From NCBI RefSeq assembly GCF_023503965.1, contig NZ_CP097298.1, positions 1,009,001 through 1,073,000 of the forward strand: DNA of 64,000 nucleotides. Direction: 5' to 3'. Below the pieces are notes generated by a model that ran no database searches, had not been told where the DNA came from, and saw only the letters and a program-made list of their open reading frames with translations. Shown here piece by piece: positions 27,312-38,927 of the stretch. Position 1 is the first letter of the stretch. The number at the start of each line of letters is the position of its first letter. The DNA is from Brevundimonas albigilva (GTDB lineage Bacteria; Pseudomonadota; Alphaproteobacteria; Caulobacterales; Caulobacteraceae). The translations under genes were made by a program, and so were the position numbers.

Positions 27312-28542
27312 AGACTTCTTCCTGTTCTGCGGAGACGCCGTCGACCCGGTCGATGATGGCGATCAGTTCCGCATCGTTGATCTCGCCGATCTGGTCGGCG
27401 CGCTGCTTGAAGCCGGCGACCACCGCGGCCAGGCGCTCGCCCTCGATGGGACGGCCGATGGTCTCGGCGCGCTTGGCGATGGCGTGGCGGCCCGAGTGCT
27501 TGCCCAGCACGAACCAGCTGCCCTCGAAGCCCACGTCCTGGGGGCTCATGATCTCGTAGGTGCGGCTGTCGGCCAGCATGCCGTGCTGGTGGATCCCGGC
27601 CTCGTGGGCGAAGGCGTTGATCCCCACCACCGACTTGTTGCGGGCGATGACCGTCTCGGTGATCTCGCACAAGATCTTGGAGGCCCGCACCAGGTGGCGG
27701 CTGTCGGCGCCGGTGGTGACGCCATAGCGGTCCTGGCGGACCTTCAGCGCCATGACGACCTCCTCGATCGAGGCGTTGCCGGCCCGCTCGCCGATGCCGT
27801 TGATCGCCCCCTCGATCTGCCGCGCCCCGCCCTCGACGGCGGCCAGGGAGTTGGCGACCGCCATGCCCAGGTCGTCGTGGCAATGCGCCGAGAAGATCAC
27901 CTGCGGATGGCGCCTGTGGATGCGCGCCGCCAGATAGCGATAGCGCTCGCGCACCTCTTCCGGCGTCGCATAGCCGACGGTGTCGGGCACGTTCAGCGTC
28001 CGGGCGCCGGCGTCGGCGGCGGCCTCCAGCACGTCGGCCAGGAACTCCGGCTCGGTGCGGAAGGCGTCCTCGGCCGAGAACTCCACGTCGTCGAACAGGC
28101 TGGCCGCATATTCCACCGACCGCACGGCCGTGGACAGCACCTCGTTCGTCGACATCTTCAGCTTGGCCGCCCGGTGGATCGGGCTGGTGGCCAGAAAGAC
28201 GTGGCAGCGGCGGTTGGCCCTCGGCGCCGGTTGCAGGGCGCGGAAGCTGGCGTCGATGTCCTTCTCGTTGGCCCGCGACAGCGAGCAGAAGATCGGCCCC
28301 TCCACCTCGCCGGCCACGCGGCGAATGCAGTCCTCGTCACCCGGAGAGGCGGCGGCGAACCCCGCCTCGATGACGTCGACGCCCAGGTCGCGCAGGACCT
28401 GGGCCATCTTCACCTTGGCCTGGGCGGACATGGAGAAGCCGGGCGCCTGTTCCCCGTCGCGCATCGTCGTGTCGAAGATGATGACGCGGTTGGGGTCGGC
28501 CGCGATCTGTGCGGTGCGCGATACGCCGGATACTCGGTCCAT
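27295..28542 (-). CDS. leuA: 2-isopropylmalate synthase, short form without C-terminal regulatory domain
   Basis: Condenses acetyl-CoA with 2-ketoisovalerate, committing carbon to leucine. 415 aa from ATG 28542 (GAGG 7 bases upstream; its A is shared with the preceding TGA). [16 protein letters not shown], the metal-binding [37 protein letters not shown] and [17 protein letters not shown] are intact. The protein stops after the linker region ([13 protein letters not shown]), where typical LeuA of about 520 aa continues into the leucine-binding domain. ilvE starts inside its last codons, so no domain has been lost to a simple frameshift. Homocitrate synthase is an alternative reading, less likely in this operon. 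Confidence 0.9.
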   Translation of the reverse strand: MDRVSGVSRTAQIAADPNRVIIFDTTMRDGEQAPGFSMSAQAKVKMAQVLRDLGVDVIEAGFAAASPGDEDCIRRVAGEVEGPIFCSLSRANEKDIDASFRALQPAPRANRRCHVFLATSPIHRAAKLKMSTNEVLSTAVRSVEYAASLFDDVEFSAEDAFRTEPEFLADVLEAAADAGARTLNVPDTVGYATPEEVRERYRYLAARIHRRHPQVIFSAHCHDDLGMAVANSLAAVEGGARQIEGAINGIGERAGNASIEEVVMALKVRQDRYGVTTGADSRHLVRASKILCEITETVIARNKSVVGINAFAHEAGIHQHGMLADSRTYEIMSPQDVGFEGSWFVLGKHSGRHAIAKRAETIGRPIEGERLAAVVAGFKQRADQIGEINDAELIAIIDRVDGVSAEQEEVYAAAG

Positions 28543-28793
28543 CACGCAGCCTCGGATTGGATAATGTCGTTGCCGATGCGGCGCACGCCGAACAGCCGGT
28601 CGATCTGGCGGCCCAGATTGTCCATGCAGCGCCCGGCGTCGCGGCCGCGCACGGTCAGGGCGATTTTACGGAACGACCCTTCGTCGGCCATGTTGATGCC
28701 GTCGATGTGGAAGCCCCGGCGCTCCACCAGGCCGATGAGACGCTGAAGCGAACCGTCCGCGCGGTCGATCTGGATGTGGATCGTGTCGCTCAT
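28542..28793 (-). CDS. ilvM: Acetolactate synthase small regulatory subunit, IlvM-type (single ACT domain)
   Basis: 83 aa, only one ACT domain (SLQRLIGLVERRGFHIDGINMA; IALTVRGRD), similar in size and pattern to enterobacterial IlvM rather than the roughly 160-180 aa IlvN with two domains. Binds the large subunit IlvB and sets its activity and valine response. It follows ilvB by 1 base and its TGA shares an A with the leuA start. Short ACT proteins are easily mis-assigned, but the position leaves little doubt. Confidence 0.88.
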   Translation of the reverse strand: MSDTIHIQIDRADGSLQRLIGLVERRGFHIDGINMADEGSFRKIALTVRGRDAGRCMDNLGRQIDRLFGVRRIGNDIIQSEAA

Positions 28794-28794
28794 C

Positions 28795-30497
28795 TCAGGA
28801 GCCCTCCATCATTTCAGCATTGCTCTTGCCTGGCGGAACCAGCGGCCAAACATTGTCTCGGGGATCGATGACCACATGGGCCAGGCAAGGGCCGTCGGCG
28901 GCCAGCAGGCGCTGGACGCCCTCCGACACCTGATCGCGGCGATCGATGCGGAAGGCCTCGATGCCGAAGGCCTCGGCCACTTTCACGAAGTCCGGGTTGT
29001 CGGACAGGTCGATCTCGGAATAGTTCTCGGCGAAGAATAGCTCCTGCCACTGGCGCACCAGGCCCAGGCTGGAGTTGTCGATCAGCACGATCTTCAGCGG
29101 CACGCCGTAGCGCTTCAGCGTCGCCAGCTCCTGGATGTTCATCATGAAGCCGCCGTCGCCGGCGATGGTCACGACGGTCGCCTCGGGGCGGGCCATCTTG
29201 GCGCCGATGCCGGCCGGCAGGCCGAAGCCCATGGCCCCCAGGCCGCCCGAGGTGATGTGCGCTTCCGGGCTGGCGAAGCGGCAGTGCTGGGCCGCCCACA
29301 TCTGGTGCTGGCCCACGTCGCAGGCGGCCACGAAGGCGTCGCCGGCGGCCTCGGAGATTTCCTTCAGCAGGGCGGGCGCATAGACCCCCTCGCCCGGCGC
29401 GTCATAGCGATGGGCGCCGGCCGCCGCGGCGCGGGCGCAATCGACCGTCCAGGGCTGGATGTCCAGGGCCGCGCCGGCGCGCATCCGCTGGGTCAGGGCC
29501 TCGACGCCCGTCTTCAGCTCGCCGACGACGGCGACGTTGGCCGCGCGCAGCTTGCCGACCTCCGAGGCGTCGATGTCGAAGTGGACGACGCCGGCGTTGG
29601 GCGCGAACTCGGCCAGCTTGCCGGTGGCGCGGTCGTCGAAGCGGGCGCCGACGACGATCAGTAGATCCGCCTCCTGGACCGCCTCGTTGGCCGCCCGCGT
29701 GCCGTGCATCCCCAGCATGCCCAGCATTCCGGGGGCATCGGTGGGCACGGTGCCCAGGGCGTTCAGGGTCGAGACCTGCGGAATGTTGGTGGCCCGCACG
29801 AAGTCGCGCACGGCCTGGGTCGCGCCGCCGATCTTCACCCCGCCGCCGATATAGACCAGCGGCTTCCTAGCCGCGCGGATCGCGGCCTCGGCGGCCGCGA
29901 TCGCGTCGTGATCGACCGTCGGCGTCGCGTTGGGAATGTGGAAGCCGAAGTCCTCGGTCGTCTGGGCGAACTGCACGTCCTTGGGCAGGTCGACCAGCAC
30001 CGGCCCCGGCCGGCCGGAGGCGGCGATGTGGAAGGCCTCCTCGACCGCCGCCGGCACTTCGGCGGCGTCGCGGACCAGGATCGAATGTTTCACGATCGGC
30101 AGGGTGACGCCCAGGATGTCGATCTCCTGGAAGGCGTCGGTGCCCATCACCCCCTGCGGAACGTTGCCGGTGATGCAGACCATCGGCACCGAATCCATCA
30201 TGGCGTTGGCGATGCCGGTGATCAGGTTGGTGGCGCCCGGCCCGGAGGTCGCCATGCAGACCCCGACCCGGCCGCTCATCCGCGCATAGGCGTCGGCGCG
30301 AAGGCGGCGCCCTGCTCGTGGCGGACCAGGACGTGCTTCAGCTTCGATCCGGCCAGCGCGTCATAGACGGGCATGATGGCGCCGCCCGGATAGCCGAACA
30401 CCACCTCCACCCCCAGCCGCTCCAGGGTGGAGACCAGCAGCCGCGCCCCCGACTGGGGGACGGCCTCGGCTTGGGGTTTGAAGGCGGCGGCGGTCAT
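28795..30497 (-). pseudogene. ilvB: Acetolactate synthase large subunit, one-base frameshift near the N-terminus
   Basis: TPP enzyme joining two pyruvates, or pyruvate plus 2-ketobutyrate. The first 73 codons (to the catalytic Glu region [11 protein letters not shown]) are in one frame, and the rest ([32 protein letters not shown] onward) in another. Adding one G at about 30290 joins them as [16 protein letters not shown] and gives about 567 aa. TPP motif GDGGFMMNIQELATLKRYGVPLKIVLIDN and FAD region are complete. The gene is needed for Ile/Val synthesis and no second copy is visible here, so a sequencing deletion is more likely than true loss. Confidence 0.92.
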
Positions 30498-30500
30498 GGT

Positions 30501-31514
30501 TCAGGCGGCCTCGGACTTGGGCGTGTTCAGCCAGGCCATGCGCTCGCGCAGGCGCGCGCCGACCTGTTCGATCTGGCTCTCGCGGTCCGCCTTCAGCCAG
30601 GCTTCGTACTGCGGCTTGCCGGCGTCGTTCTCGGCGATCCAGTTGCGTGCGAAGGCCCCGCTCTGGATCTCGTCCAGGATGGTCTTCATCCGCGCCTTGG
30701 TCTCGTCGTTGACGACGCGCGGGCCGCTGGCCACGGCGCCGTACTTGGCCGTTTCCGAGATGAAGTGGTGCATCTTCGAGATGCCGCCCTCGTAGAACAG
30801 GTCCACGATCAGCTTCAGCTCGTGCAGGCATTCGAAATAGGCGATCTCGGGCTGGTAACCGGCCTCGACCAGGGTGTTGAAGCCCTGCATCACCAGCTCC
30901 TTGGCGCCGCCGCACAGGACGGCCTGTTCGCCGAACAGGTCCGTCTCGGTCTCTTCGCGGAAGGTGGTCTCCAGCAGGCCGCCCGTCGCGCCGCCGTTGC
31001 CCTTGGCGTAGCCCATGGCCCGGTCGCGCGCCTTGCCGGTCGCGTCCTTCTCGATGGCGAACAGGCTGGGGACGCCGCGACCGCGCTGGAACTCGCGACG
31101 GACCAGGTCGCCCGGTCCCTTGGGCGCGACCAGGATCACGTCCATGTCGTCGCGCGGCGTGATGCGCTCGTAGATGATCGAGAAGCCGTGGGCGAACAGC
31201 AGGGCCGAGCCGGGCTTGGCGTTGGGCTCGATGATGTCCCGATAGACTTCGCCCTGGATCATGTCCGGCGTCAGGATGGCGATGATATCGGCGCCCTTGA
31301 CCGCCTCGGCCGGCTCGGCAGTCGGCACCCCGTCGGCGGTGGCGTGTTTCCAGCCCGTGCCGCCGTGGCGAACGCCGACGACCACGTCATGGCCGCTGTC
31401 CTTCAGGTTCTGCGCATGGGCGCGGCCCTGCGATCCATAGCCGATGATGGCGATGCGCTGGCCGGCGATGGCACCGGGGCGGATATCGTCGTTGATGTAG
31501 ATGGTGATGGCCAT
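30501..31514 (-). CDS. ilvC: Ketol-acid reductoisomerase
   Basis: NADPH- and Mg-dependent second step of Ile/Val synthesis, class I length of 337 aa. Rossmann motif [15 protein letters not shown], then [16 protein letters not shown], catalytic His/Asp/Glu region [30 protein letters not shown] and the knotted C-terminal domain with [11 protein letters not shown] and [20 protein letters not shown]. It starts 3 bases after the ilvD stop and ends 3 bases before ilvB. Confidence 0.97.
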   Translation of the reverse strand: MAITIYINDDIRPGAIAGQRIAIIGYGSQGRAHAQNLKDSGHDVVVGVRHGGTGWKHATADGVPTAEPAEAVKGADIIAILTPDMIQGEVYRDIIEPNAKPGSALLFAHGFSIIYERITPRDDMDVILVAPKGPGDLVRREFQRGRGVPSLFAIEKDATGKARDRAMGYAKGNGGATGGLLETTFREETETDLFGEQAVLCGGAKELVMQGFNTLVEAGYQPEIAYFECLHELKLIVDLFYEGGISKMHHFISETAKYGAVASGPRVVNDETKARMKTILDEIQSGAFARNWIAENDAGKPQYEAWLKADRESQIEQVGARLRERMAWLNTPKSEAA

Positions 31515-31517
31515 GGG

Positions 31518-33257
31518 TCAGGCGTCCTGAGCAGCGGTTGTCTTGTGAGACGCCGGAACTTGAGCCGGCGGCGGGTTGGGGATGGTGACGGCGCCCTGGG
31601 CGGCCGAGGCGACCGAGGCGCGGTATTTGGCGAAGACACCTCGCGCCGGACGGACTACGTGGGGCGTAAAGCCCGCCCGGCGCGTCGCCAGATCGATGTT
31701 GGTGTCGATCCGGCGGTTGGTGACGTCGATGGTGATGCGGTCACCATCGCGAATGAGGGCGATCGGACCGCCGACGGCGGCTTCCGGCGAGACGTGGCCG
31801 GCGACGAAGCCATAGCTGGCGCCCGAGAACCGGCCATCGGTCAGCAGGGCGACGTTCTCGATCTTGCGGCCCTTCAGGGCGGCGGTGACCTGCAGCATCT
31901 CGCGCATGCCGGGACCGCCCTTGGGCCCTTCGTAGCGGATGATGATGACGTCGCCCTCGCCGACCGATCCGTCCTGGACCGCGTGGAAGGCGTCTTCCTC
32001 GCTGTCGAAGACGCAGGCCGGGCCTTCGAACCGGTCGACCTTGTGGCCCGTCAGCTTGATGACCGCCCCTTCGGGCGCCACGTCGCCATAGATGACGGCG
32101 AAGGAGCCGCGCGCCATGACGGGCGCCTCGAAGTCGGTCACGACCTGCTGGCCCGGAGCTTCCTCGGCCTCTCCGGCCTCCACGAACAGGCTGCGGCCGC
32201 TGACGGTCGGCGTGTTGACGATCTTGCCGCCCTGGGCCAGCCGCTGGGCCACCAGCCGCGTCCCGCCGGCGGCGTACAGGTGCGAGGCCAGGAACCGCCC
32301 GCCCGGCTTCAGGTCGCAGATGACCGGCGCCTCGACGCAGGCCTGGTGGCAGTCCTCGACGCCGAACTCGATCCCGGCCTCGGCCGCGATGGCGGTCAGG
32401 TGCATGACCGCATTGGTCGATCCGCCCGAGGCCGAGACGGCGACGGCGGCGTTCTTCAGGCTGGCCTTGGTGATGTACTTTCGCGCCGTGTCGCCGGCGA
32501 AGACGCGCTCGACGATGATGCGCCCGCACCGTTCGCCCTCGGCCCCCTTGGCCGGGTCGACGGCGGGCACGTCATTGGCGCCCATCGGCGAAATCCCCAT
32601 GACCGACAGGGCCATGGCCATGGTGTTGGCGGTGAACTGGCCGCCGCAGGCGCCGGCGCCGGGGCAGACCGCGCTCTCGACCGCCTTCAGCCCCGCATCG
32701 TCCAGCGTCCCGGCCGAATGGGCGCCGATCGCCTCGAACACCTCCTGGACCGAGACTTCCTTGGTTCCGATCACGCCGGGCATGATGGTGCCGCCGTAAT
32801 AGACCAGACCGGGGATATCCATCCGCGCCAGCGCCATCGCCGCCGCCGGGATCGTCTTGTCGCAGCCGACGATGCAGACCACGCCGTCCAGCTGGTGGCC
32901 TTCGATGGCCAGTTCGATGCTGTCGGCCACGACCTCGCGGCTGATCAGCGAGGCCTTCATGCCCTCGGTGCCCATCGAGATGCCGTCGGTGACGACGATG
33001 GTGTTGAAGTCGACCGGATAGCCGCCCGCCGCCACGATGCCGGCGCGCACGTCCTTGGCCAGACGGTCCAGGTGCATGTTGCACGGCGTCACCGTCGACC
33101 AGGTGTTGACGATGCCGATCATCGGCTTTTCGAAATCCTCGTCGCGCATTCCGGCGGCCCGCAGATAGGAGCGCGCCGCGGCCCGGTTCGGGCCGTGCGT
33201 GACCGCCGCGCTGCGCGCGTTCGGCTTACGAGGCTGAGAGGTAGAATCTTGCGTCAT
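31518..33257 (-). CDS. ilvD: Dihydroxy-acid dehydratase
   Basis: [Fe-S] dehydratase giving the 2-keto acids of Ile and Val. 579 aa from ATG 33257 (MTQDSTSQPRKPNARSAAVTHGPNRAAARSYLRAAG). Motifs: IVNTWSTVTPCNMHLDRLAKDVR, VCIVGCDKTIPAAAMA, the cluster region CPGAGACGGQFTANTM and LTDGRFSGASYGFVAGHVSPEA. An upstream in-frame GTG at 33287 lies at the foot of the attenuator hairpin and is less likely. First structural gene of the operon, directly behind the leader. Confidence 0.94.
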   Translation of the reverse strand: MTQDSTSQPRKPNARSAAVTHGPNRAAARSYLRAAGMRDEDFEKPMIGIVNTWSTVTPCNMHLDRLAKDVRAGIVAAGGYPVDFNTIVVTDGISMGTEGMKASLISREVVADSIELAIEGHQLDGVVCIVGCDKTIPAAAMALARMDIPGLVYYGGTIMPGVIGTKEVSVQEVFEAIGAHSAGTLDDAGLKAVESAVCPGAGACGGQFTANTMAMALSVMGISPMGANDVPAVDPAKGAEGERCGRIIVERVFAGDTARKYITKASLKNAAVAVSASGGSTNAVMHLTAIAAEAGIEFGVEDCHQACVEAPVICDLKPGGRFLASHLYAAGGTRLVAQRLAQGGKIVNTPTVSGRSLFVEAGEAEEAPGQQVVTDFEAPVMARGSFAVIYGDVAPEGAVIKLTGHKVDRFEGPACVFDSEEDAFHAVQDGSVGEGDVIIIRYEGPKGGPGMREMLQVTAALKGRKIENVALLTDGRFSGASYGFVAGHVSPEAAVGGPIALIRDGDRITIDVTNRRIDTNIDLATRRAGFTPHVVRPARGVFAKYRASVASAAQGAVTIPNPPPAQVPASHKTTAAQDA

Positions 33258-33288
33258 CGGTCCAGTTCGGTTCGAACCGCCAAGCACG

Positions 33289-33317
33289 AAAAACCCCGCT
33301 TCCTTTCGGGAGCGGGG
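33289..33317 (-). terminator. Attenuator terminator of the ilv-leu operon
   Basis: On the minus strand, CCCCGCT / AGCGGGG pair around a 10-base loop and are followed by five T residues, 30 bases after the leader-peptide stop codon and 31 bases before the ilvD ATG. Being between a BCAA-rich leader ORF and ilvD, it fits an intrinsic terminator used conditionally. Confidence 0.85.
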
Positions 33318-33371
33318 TGGTGCGAGGCGATCCTGAGTGCGTCTAGGTCAGGTCGCGTGCATCCACGCCGC
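33312..33371 (-). promoter_or_regulatory. Predicted antiterminator pairing of the ilv leader RNA
   Basis: RNA segment GCGGCGUGGAUGC (33371 down to 33359, inside the leader ORF just after the Leu/Val run) can pair with GCACCACCCCGC (33323 down to 33312) over 11 base pairs with one mismatch and one bulge. The second segment includes most of the 5' arm of the terminator, so the two structures exclude each other. A small hairpin GCGUG/CACGC (33368-33355) could be the competing pause structure. Confidence 0.65.
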
Positions 33372-33497
33372 TTGCGTAAGCAGGCCAAGGAGTACGAGCG
33401 TAATGAGGAAAACCGGGGCTTCCAGGCCGATCGGCGCGCGCGCGACGGCGACCGCTTCAGCGGTGCGTCCCTTCATGTCGCGCATCATCGTGGCCAC
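33348..33497 (-). CDS. ilv operon leader peptide (49 aa, BCAA-rich)
   Basis: Short ORF starting GTG at 33497, with AAGGGAG 7 bases upstream. Residues 29-40 read VFLITLVLLGLL: nine of twelve are Val, Leu or Ile. The codons there (GTT, CTC, ATT, GTA, CTT) are ones this high-GC genome otherwise avoids in favour of GTC, CTG and ATC. The ORF ends 30 bases before a terminator that precedes ilvD. These are the defining parts of ribosome-mediated attenuation: scarce charged Val/Leu/Ile tRNA stalls the ribosome and favours the antiterminator. Starts at the ATG codons 4, 5 or 8 are also possible. Confidence 0.8.
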   Translation of the reverse strand: MATMMRDMKGRTAEAVAVARAPIGLEAPVFLITLVLLGLLTQAAWMHAT

Positions 33498-33731
33498 GGG
33501 CTGGCTCCCTTGTTCGAAAGGCAAGAAACCATAGCGCATCATGCGAAGCAACCCGCCATCGCAAGAATTTTGCGCGACAGCGATTTGAGGCCGCTTGAAA
33601 GGGTGTTTCTTGCCCAGGGACGACAAGGCGTGGCGGTCGAACGCGCGATTTTAGGGGGTCGGGGTTGAAACGCGCCGCGCCCGGGCTCATTGAAACGCCC
33701 AATCAACAAACCGCTCAGAGGAACTCCGTCC

Positions 33732-34739
<1,008 letters not shown>

Positions 34740-34752
34740 GGTCTTCGTTTCC

Positions 34753-34879
34753 CGCTCATCCCGGCGAAAGCCGGGACCCAGTCCTTTGGGCGATCCAGCC
34801 CGACCGTTTCGCACCGCTCATGATCCCAGTCGGCGCGCCCGCGACAAGGACTGGGTCCCGGCTTTCGCCGGGATGAGCG
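34753..34879. repeat. Long inverted repeat between gap and pgk, type C
   Basis: 35/36-base arms: CGCTCATCCCGGCGAAAGCC... on the left and its complement ending GGGATGAGCG on the right, differing by one extra A; loop of about 56 bases. Each arm also contains its own small palindrome CCGGC-GAAA-GCCGG. Sequence unrelated to the GATCCTCCCC family. In mRNA it forms a very stable stem between two co-directional glycolytic genes. Confidence 0.85.
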
Positions 34880-34892
34880 GAAGGAGAAAACC

Positions 34893-36089
34893 ATGACCTT
34901 CCGCACCCTCGACGACGCCAAGGACCTCGCCGGCAAGACGGCCCTGGTCCGGGTGGACTTCAACGTCCCTATGGAGAACGGAAAGGTCACCGACGACACC
35001 CGGCTGCGGGTCGCCGTGCCGACGATCCAGCGCCTGCGCGACGCGGGCGCCAAGGTGGTCCTCCTGGCCCATTTCGACCGCCCCAAGGGCCAGCGCGTCC
35101 CGTCCATGAGCCTGAAGCCGGTGGTCGAGCCGCTGGAGAACGTCCTGGGCGCGCCGGTCCGCTTCGCCGACGACTGCATCGGCGGCCCGGCGGTCGAGGC
35201 CATCCGCGACCTGGATCCGGGCGGCGTGCTGCTGCTGGAGAACGTGCGCTTCCACGCCGCGGAAGAGGCCAACGACCCGGTCTTCGCCGAGAAGCTGGCC
35301 GACCTGGGCGACCTCTACGTCAACGACGCCTTCTCGGCCGCCCACCGCGCCCACGCCTCCACCGAAGGCGTCGCCCATCACATTCCCGCCTACGCCGGCG
35401 AGTCCATGCGCCGCGAACTGGAGGCGCTGGACGCCGCCCTGGGCAATCCGCAGAAGCCGGTTCTGGGCATCGTAGGCGGCTCCAAGGTCTCGACCAAGCT
35501 GGACCTTTTGAAGAACCTGGTCGGCAAGCTGGACCGCCTGGCCATCGGCGGCGGCATGGCCAACACCTTCCTCTACGCCCAGGGCGTCGACATCGGCGGT
35601 TCGCTGGCGGAAAAGGACATGGCTGACACGGCCCGCGACATCCTGGCCGAGGCCGAGGCGAAAGGCTGCGAAATCCTGCTGCCGATCGACGTGGTCGTCG
35701 CCACCGAGGTCAAGCCGGGCGCCGAGACCCGCACCGTCCTGGCCCGCGAGGAAATCGGCGACGAGGAAAAGATTCTCGACGCCGGCCCGCTGACGGTCGA
35801 GAAACTGCTCAAGGCCATGGCCCTGTCCAAGACCCTGATCTGGAACGGCCCGCTGGGCGTGTTCGAGGTCCCGCCCTTCGACGCCGCTACCGTCAAGGCC
35901 GCCGTCGCCGCCGCCGACCTGGCCCGGTCGGGCGCCCTGGTCGCCGTCGCGGGCGGCGGCGACACGGTCGCGGCCCTGAACCATGCCGGCGTGGCCGACG
36001 ACATGACCTTCGTCTCCACCGCCGGCGGCGCCTTCCTGGAATGGATGGAGGGCAAGGCCCTGCCCGGCGTGGAAGCGTTGCGCGCCTGA
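34893..36089 (+). CDS. pgk: Phosphoglycerate kinase
   Basis: ATP-forming step of glycolysis, 398 aa. Signature [71 protein letters not shown] with the nucleotide-binding lysine; [15 protein letters not shown]; and [13 protein letters not shown] at the C-terminus. GGAAGGAG precedes the ATG. Follows gap across a long inverted repeat that may tune the two products. Confidence 0.97.
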   Translation: MTFRTLDDAKDLAGKTALVRVDFNVPMENGKVTDDTRLRVAVPTIQRLRDAGAKVVLLAHFDRPKGQRVPSMSLKPVVEPLENVLGAPVRFADDCIGGPAVEAIRDLDPGGVLLLENVRFHAAEEANDPVFAEKLADLGDLYVNDAFSAAHRAHASTEGVAHHIPAYAGESMRRELEALDAALGNPQKPVLGIVGGSKVSTKLDLLKNLVGKLDRLAIGGGMANTFLYAQGVDIGGSLAEKDMADTARDILAEAEAKGCEILLPIDVVVATEVKPGAETRTVLAREEIGDEEKILDAGPLTVEKLLKAMALSKTLIWNGPLGVFEVPPFDAATVKAAVAAADLARSGALVAVAGGGDTVAALNHAGVADDMTFVSTAGGAFLEWMEGKALPGVEALRA

Positions 36090-36248
36090 CGCAGCCGGGG
36101 GATTTTCGCTTCCCCTGCGCAACCCGAGCCTTTCCATCGGTCTATAAGGACTGCGTCCCGACTCGCCTGTAACACGGCGTGACTTGGGGCGTGGTCGGCG
36201 CTAAGATTCGGCCAACCAAAAAGACTATTCGGCTCAGGAGATTACCCA

Positions 36249-37334
36249 ATGGCGCGCATCACGCTGCGACAGCTGCTCGACCATGCGGCGGAGAACGACT
36301 ACGGCCTGCCGGCCTACAACATCAACAACATGGAGCAGGGTCTGGCGATCATGGAGGCGGCCCACGCGGTCAATGCTCCCGTGATCATTCAAGCGAGCCG
36401 AGGCGCGCGGAACTACGCCAACGACATCGTCCTGGCCAAGCTGATCGACGCCCTGGCCGAACTGTATCCGGACATCCCGGTGTGCATGCACCAGGACCAC
36501 GGCAACGGCCCGGCCACCTGCGCCACCGCCATCCAGTACGGCTTCACCAGCGTCATGATGGACGGCTCGCTGGAGGAGGACGCCAAGACCCCCGCCAGCT
36601 ATGAGTACAATCTCGACGTCACCCGCCGCGTGGTCGAGATGGCCCATGCCTGCGGCGTCTCGGTCGAGGGAGAGCTGGGCGTGCTGGGCAGCCTGGAGAC
36701 CGGCATGGGCGAGGCCGAGGACGGCCACGGCTTCGAGGGCAAGCTGGATCACTCGCAGCTGCTGACCGACCCGGACCAGGCGGTCGAATTCGTCGCCGCC
36801 ACCAAGGTCGACGCCCTGGCCATCGCCATGGGCACCAGCCACGGCGCCTACAAGTTCACCAAGAAGCCGGACGGCGACATCCTGGCCATGAACGTGATCG
36901 AGGACATCCACCGCCGCCTGCCCAACACCCACCTGGTGATGCACGGCAGCTCGTCCGTTCCGCAGGACCTTCAGGACATCATCAACCAGTACGGCGGCCA
37001 GATGCCCCAGACCTGGGGCGTGCCGGTCGAGGAGATCCAGCGCGGCATCAAGCATGGCGTGCGCAAGGTCAACATCGACACCGACAACCGCATGGCCATC
37101 ACCGGCGCCATCCGCAAGGTCCTGGCCGAGAAGCCCGGCGAGTTCGATCCCCGCGCCTATCTGAAGCCCGCCAAGGAGGCGATGAAGAAGCTCTGCATGG
37201 AACGCTACCAGCAGTTCGGCTGCGAGGGCCAGGCCTCCCGGATCCGCCCCCTCTCCACCGCCCAGATGGCCCAGCGCTACGCCTCGGGCGACCTGGACCC
37301 GTCCTTCCGCGGCGCGACCGTCAAGGCCGCCTGA
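36249..37334 (+). CDS. fba: Fructose-bisphosphate aldolase, class II (Calvin-type subfamily)
   Basis: Zinc-dependent aldolase, 361 aa. [20 protein letters not shown], zinc ligands in [10 protein letters not shown] and [29 protein letters not shown] and the substrate loop [20 protein letters not shown]. The insertion pattern and length fit the CbbA/type B subgroup seen in alphaproteobacteria. AGGAG lies 7 bases before the ATG. Between pgk and fba, near 36090-36120, is a weak hairpin (GGGGGA/TTCCCC) without a U-run. Confidence 0.95.
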   Translation: MARITLRQLLDHAAENDYGLPAYNINNMEQGLAIMEAAHAVNAPVIIQASRGARNYANDIVLAKLIDALAELYPDIPVCMHQDHGNGPATCATAIQYGFTSVMMDGSLEEDAKTPASYEYNLDVTRRVVEMAHACGVSVEGELGVLGSLETGMGEAEDGHGFEGKLDHSQLLTDPDQAVEFVAATKVDALAIAMGTSHGAYKFTKKPDGDILAMNVIEDIHRRLPNTHLVMHGSSSVPQDLQDIINQYGGQMPQTWGVPVEEIQRGIKHGVRKVNIDTDNRMAITGAIRKVLAEKPGEFDPRAYLKPAKEAMKKLCMERYQQFGCEGQASRIRPLSTAQMAQRYASGDLDPSFRGATVKAA

Positions 37335-37383
37335 GACGGTGGCGTCATCCGCCGGTCGTGATAGACCGGCCGGCGGAGGCCCC

Positions 37384-38389
<1,006 letters not shown>

Positions 38390-38399
38390 GGAGCCGTCG

Positions 38400-38705
38400 A
38401 TGACAGACCCGGAAATCCGCGACAACCCCGACCGCCACCAGTACGAACTGCCCGTCGATGGTGACCTGGCCGTCGTCACCTACAACCTGTCGCCGCCCAA
38501 TCTGATGATCACCGAGACCCTGGTGCCCCAGCGACTGGAAGGGCGCGGCATCGCCAGCCGCCTGGCCCGCCACGTCGTGGACGACGCCCGCGCGCGCGAC
38601 CTGCTGATCCTGCCGGTCTGCCCCTTCTTCTCCGCCTGGTTCCAGAAACACCCCGACCAGGCCGACGTGGTCCATCCCACCTACCGCGGCATCCTGGGGC
38701 TTTAA
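38400..38705 (+). CDS. Small GNAT-family N-acetyltransferase (YjdJ type)
   Basis: 101 aa single-domain acetyltransferase of the short GCN5-related group. Shows ITETLVPQRLEGRGIASRLARHVVDDARARDLLILPVCPFFSAWFQKHPDQADVV: the acetyl-CoA loop variant R-x-x-G-x-G/A and the C/P-F-x-x-x-W-F-x-K/R-H-P ending of this family. It starts 10 bases after the pseudouridine synthase stop with GAGGAG upstream, so they are probably co-transcribed. Substrate unknown. Confidence 0.88.
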   Translation: MTDPEIRDNPDRHQYELPVDGDLAVVTYNLSPPNLMITETLVPQRLEGRGIASRLARHVVDDARARDLLILPVCPFFSAWFQKHPDQADVVHPTYRGILGL

Positions 38706-38726
38706 CCCGCCGTTCCTCCGCCCGCC

Positions 38727-38755
38727 TTGAACGGCAACAGTCGAAGTTCTATATT
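38727..38755 (+). promoter_or_regulatory. Candidate rpoH promoter
   Basis: TTGAAC, 17-base spacer, TATATT. The -35 as CTTGAA also fits the heat-shock sigma-factor consensus, so autoregulation of rpoH is possible. About 170 bases of leader separate it from the ATG, and the leader contains small stems (CACG-CTTT-CGTG; CCGCC-N9-GGCGG). Confidence 0.5.
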
Positions 38756-38927
38756 CAGCGTCGACCGGCGCGAGTGGCGCCCGGGCAACGGTCACGCTTT
38801 CGTGACAAACCGCCCCTAAAAAAGGCGGCAACCCATCGCCACTTGTCCGGTTGAGGGGAGAGGCGTCGATGCACGCGCGTGGTCGACGGCGAAGCGCCCG
38901 CTCGTTCAAGACGGTCGGAGGGACCAT

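Noticed and set aside
28795..30497. ilvB as a genuinely inactivated gene
   Set aside because: One base missing in a conserved N-terminal segment of an operon otherwise intact; the same deletion pattern recurs through the window, so an assembly error is likelier.
30318..33668. 1116-codon plus-strand frame opposite ilvC and ilvD
   Set aside because: Antisense shadow of two well-conserved genes.
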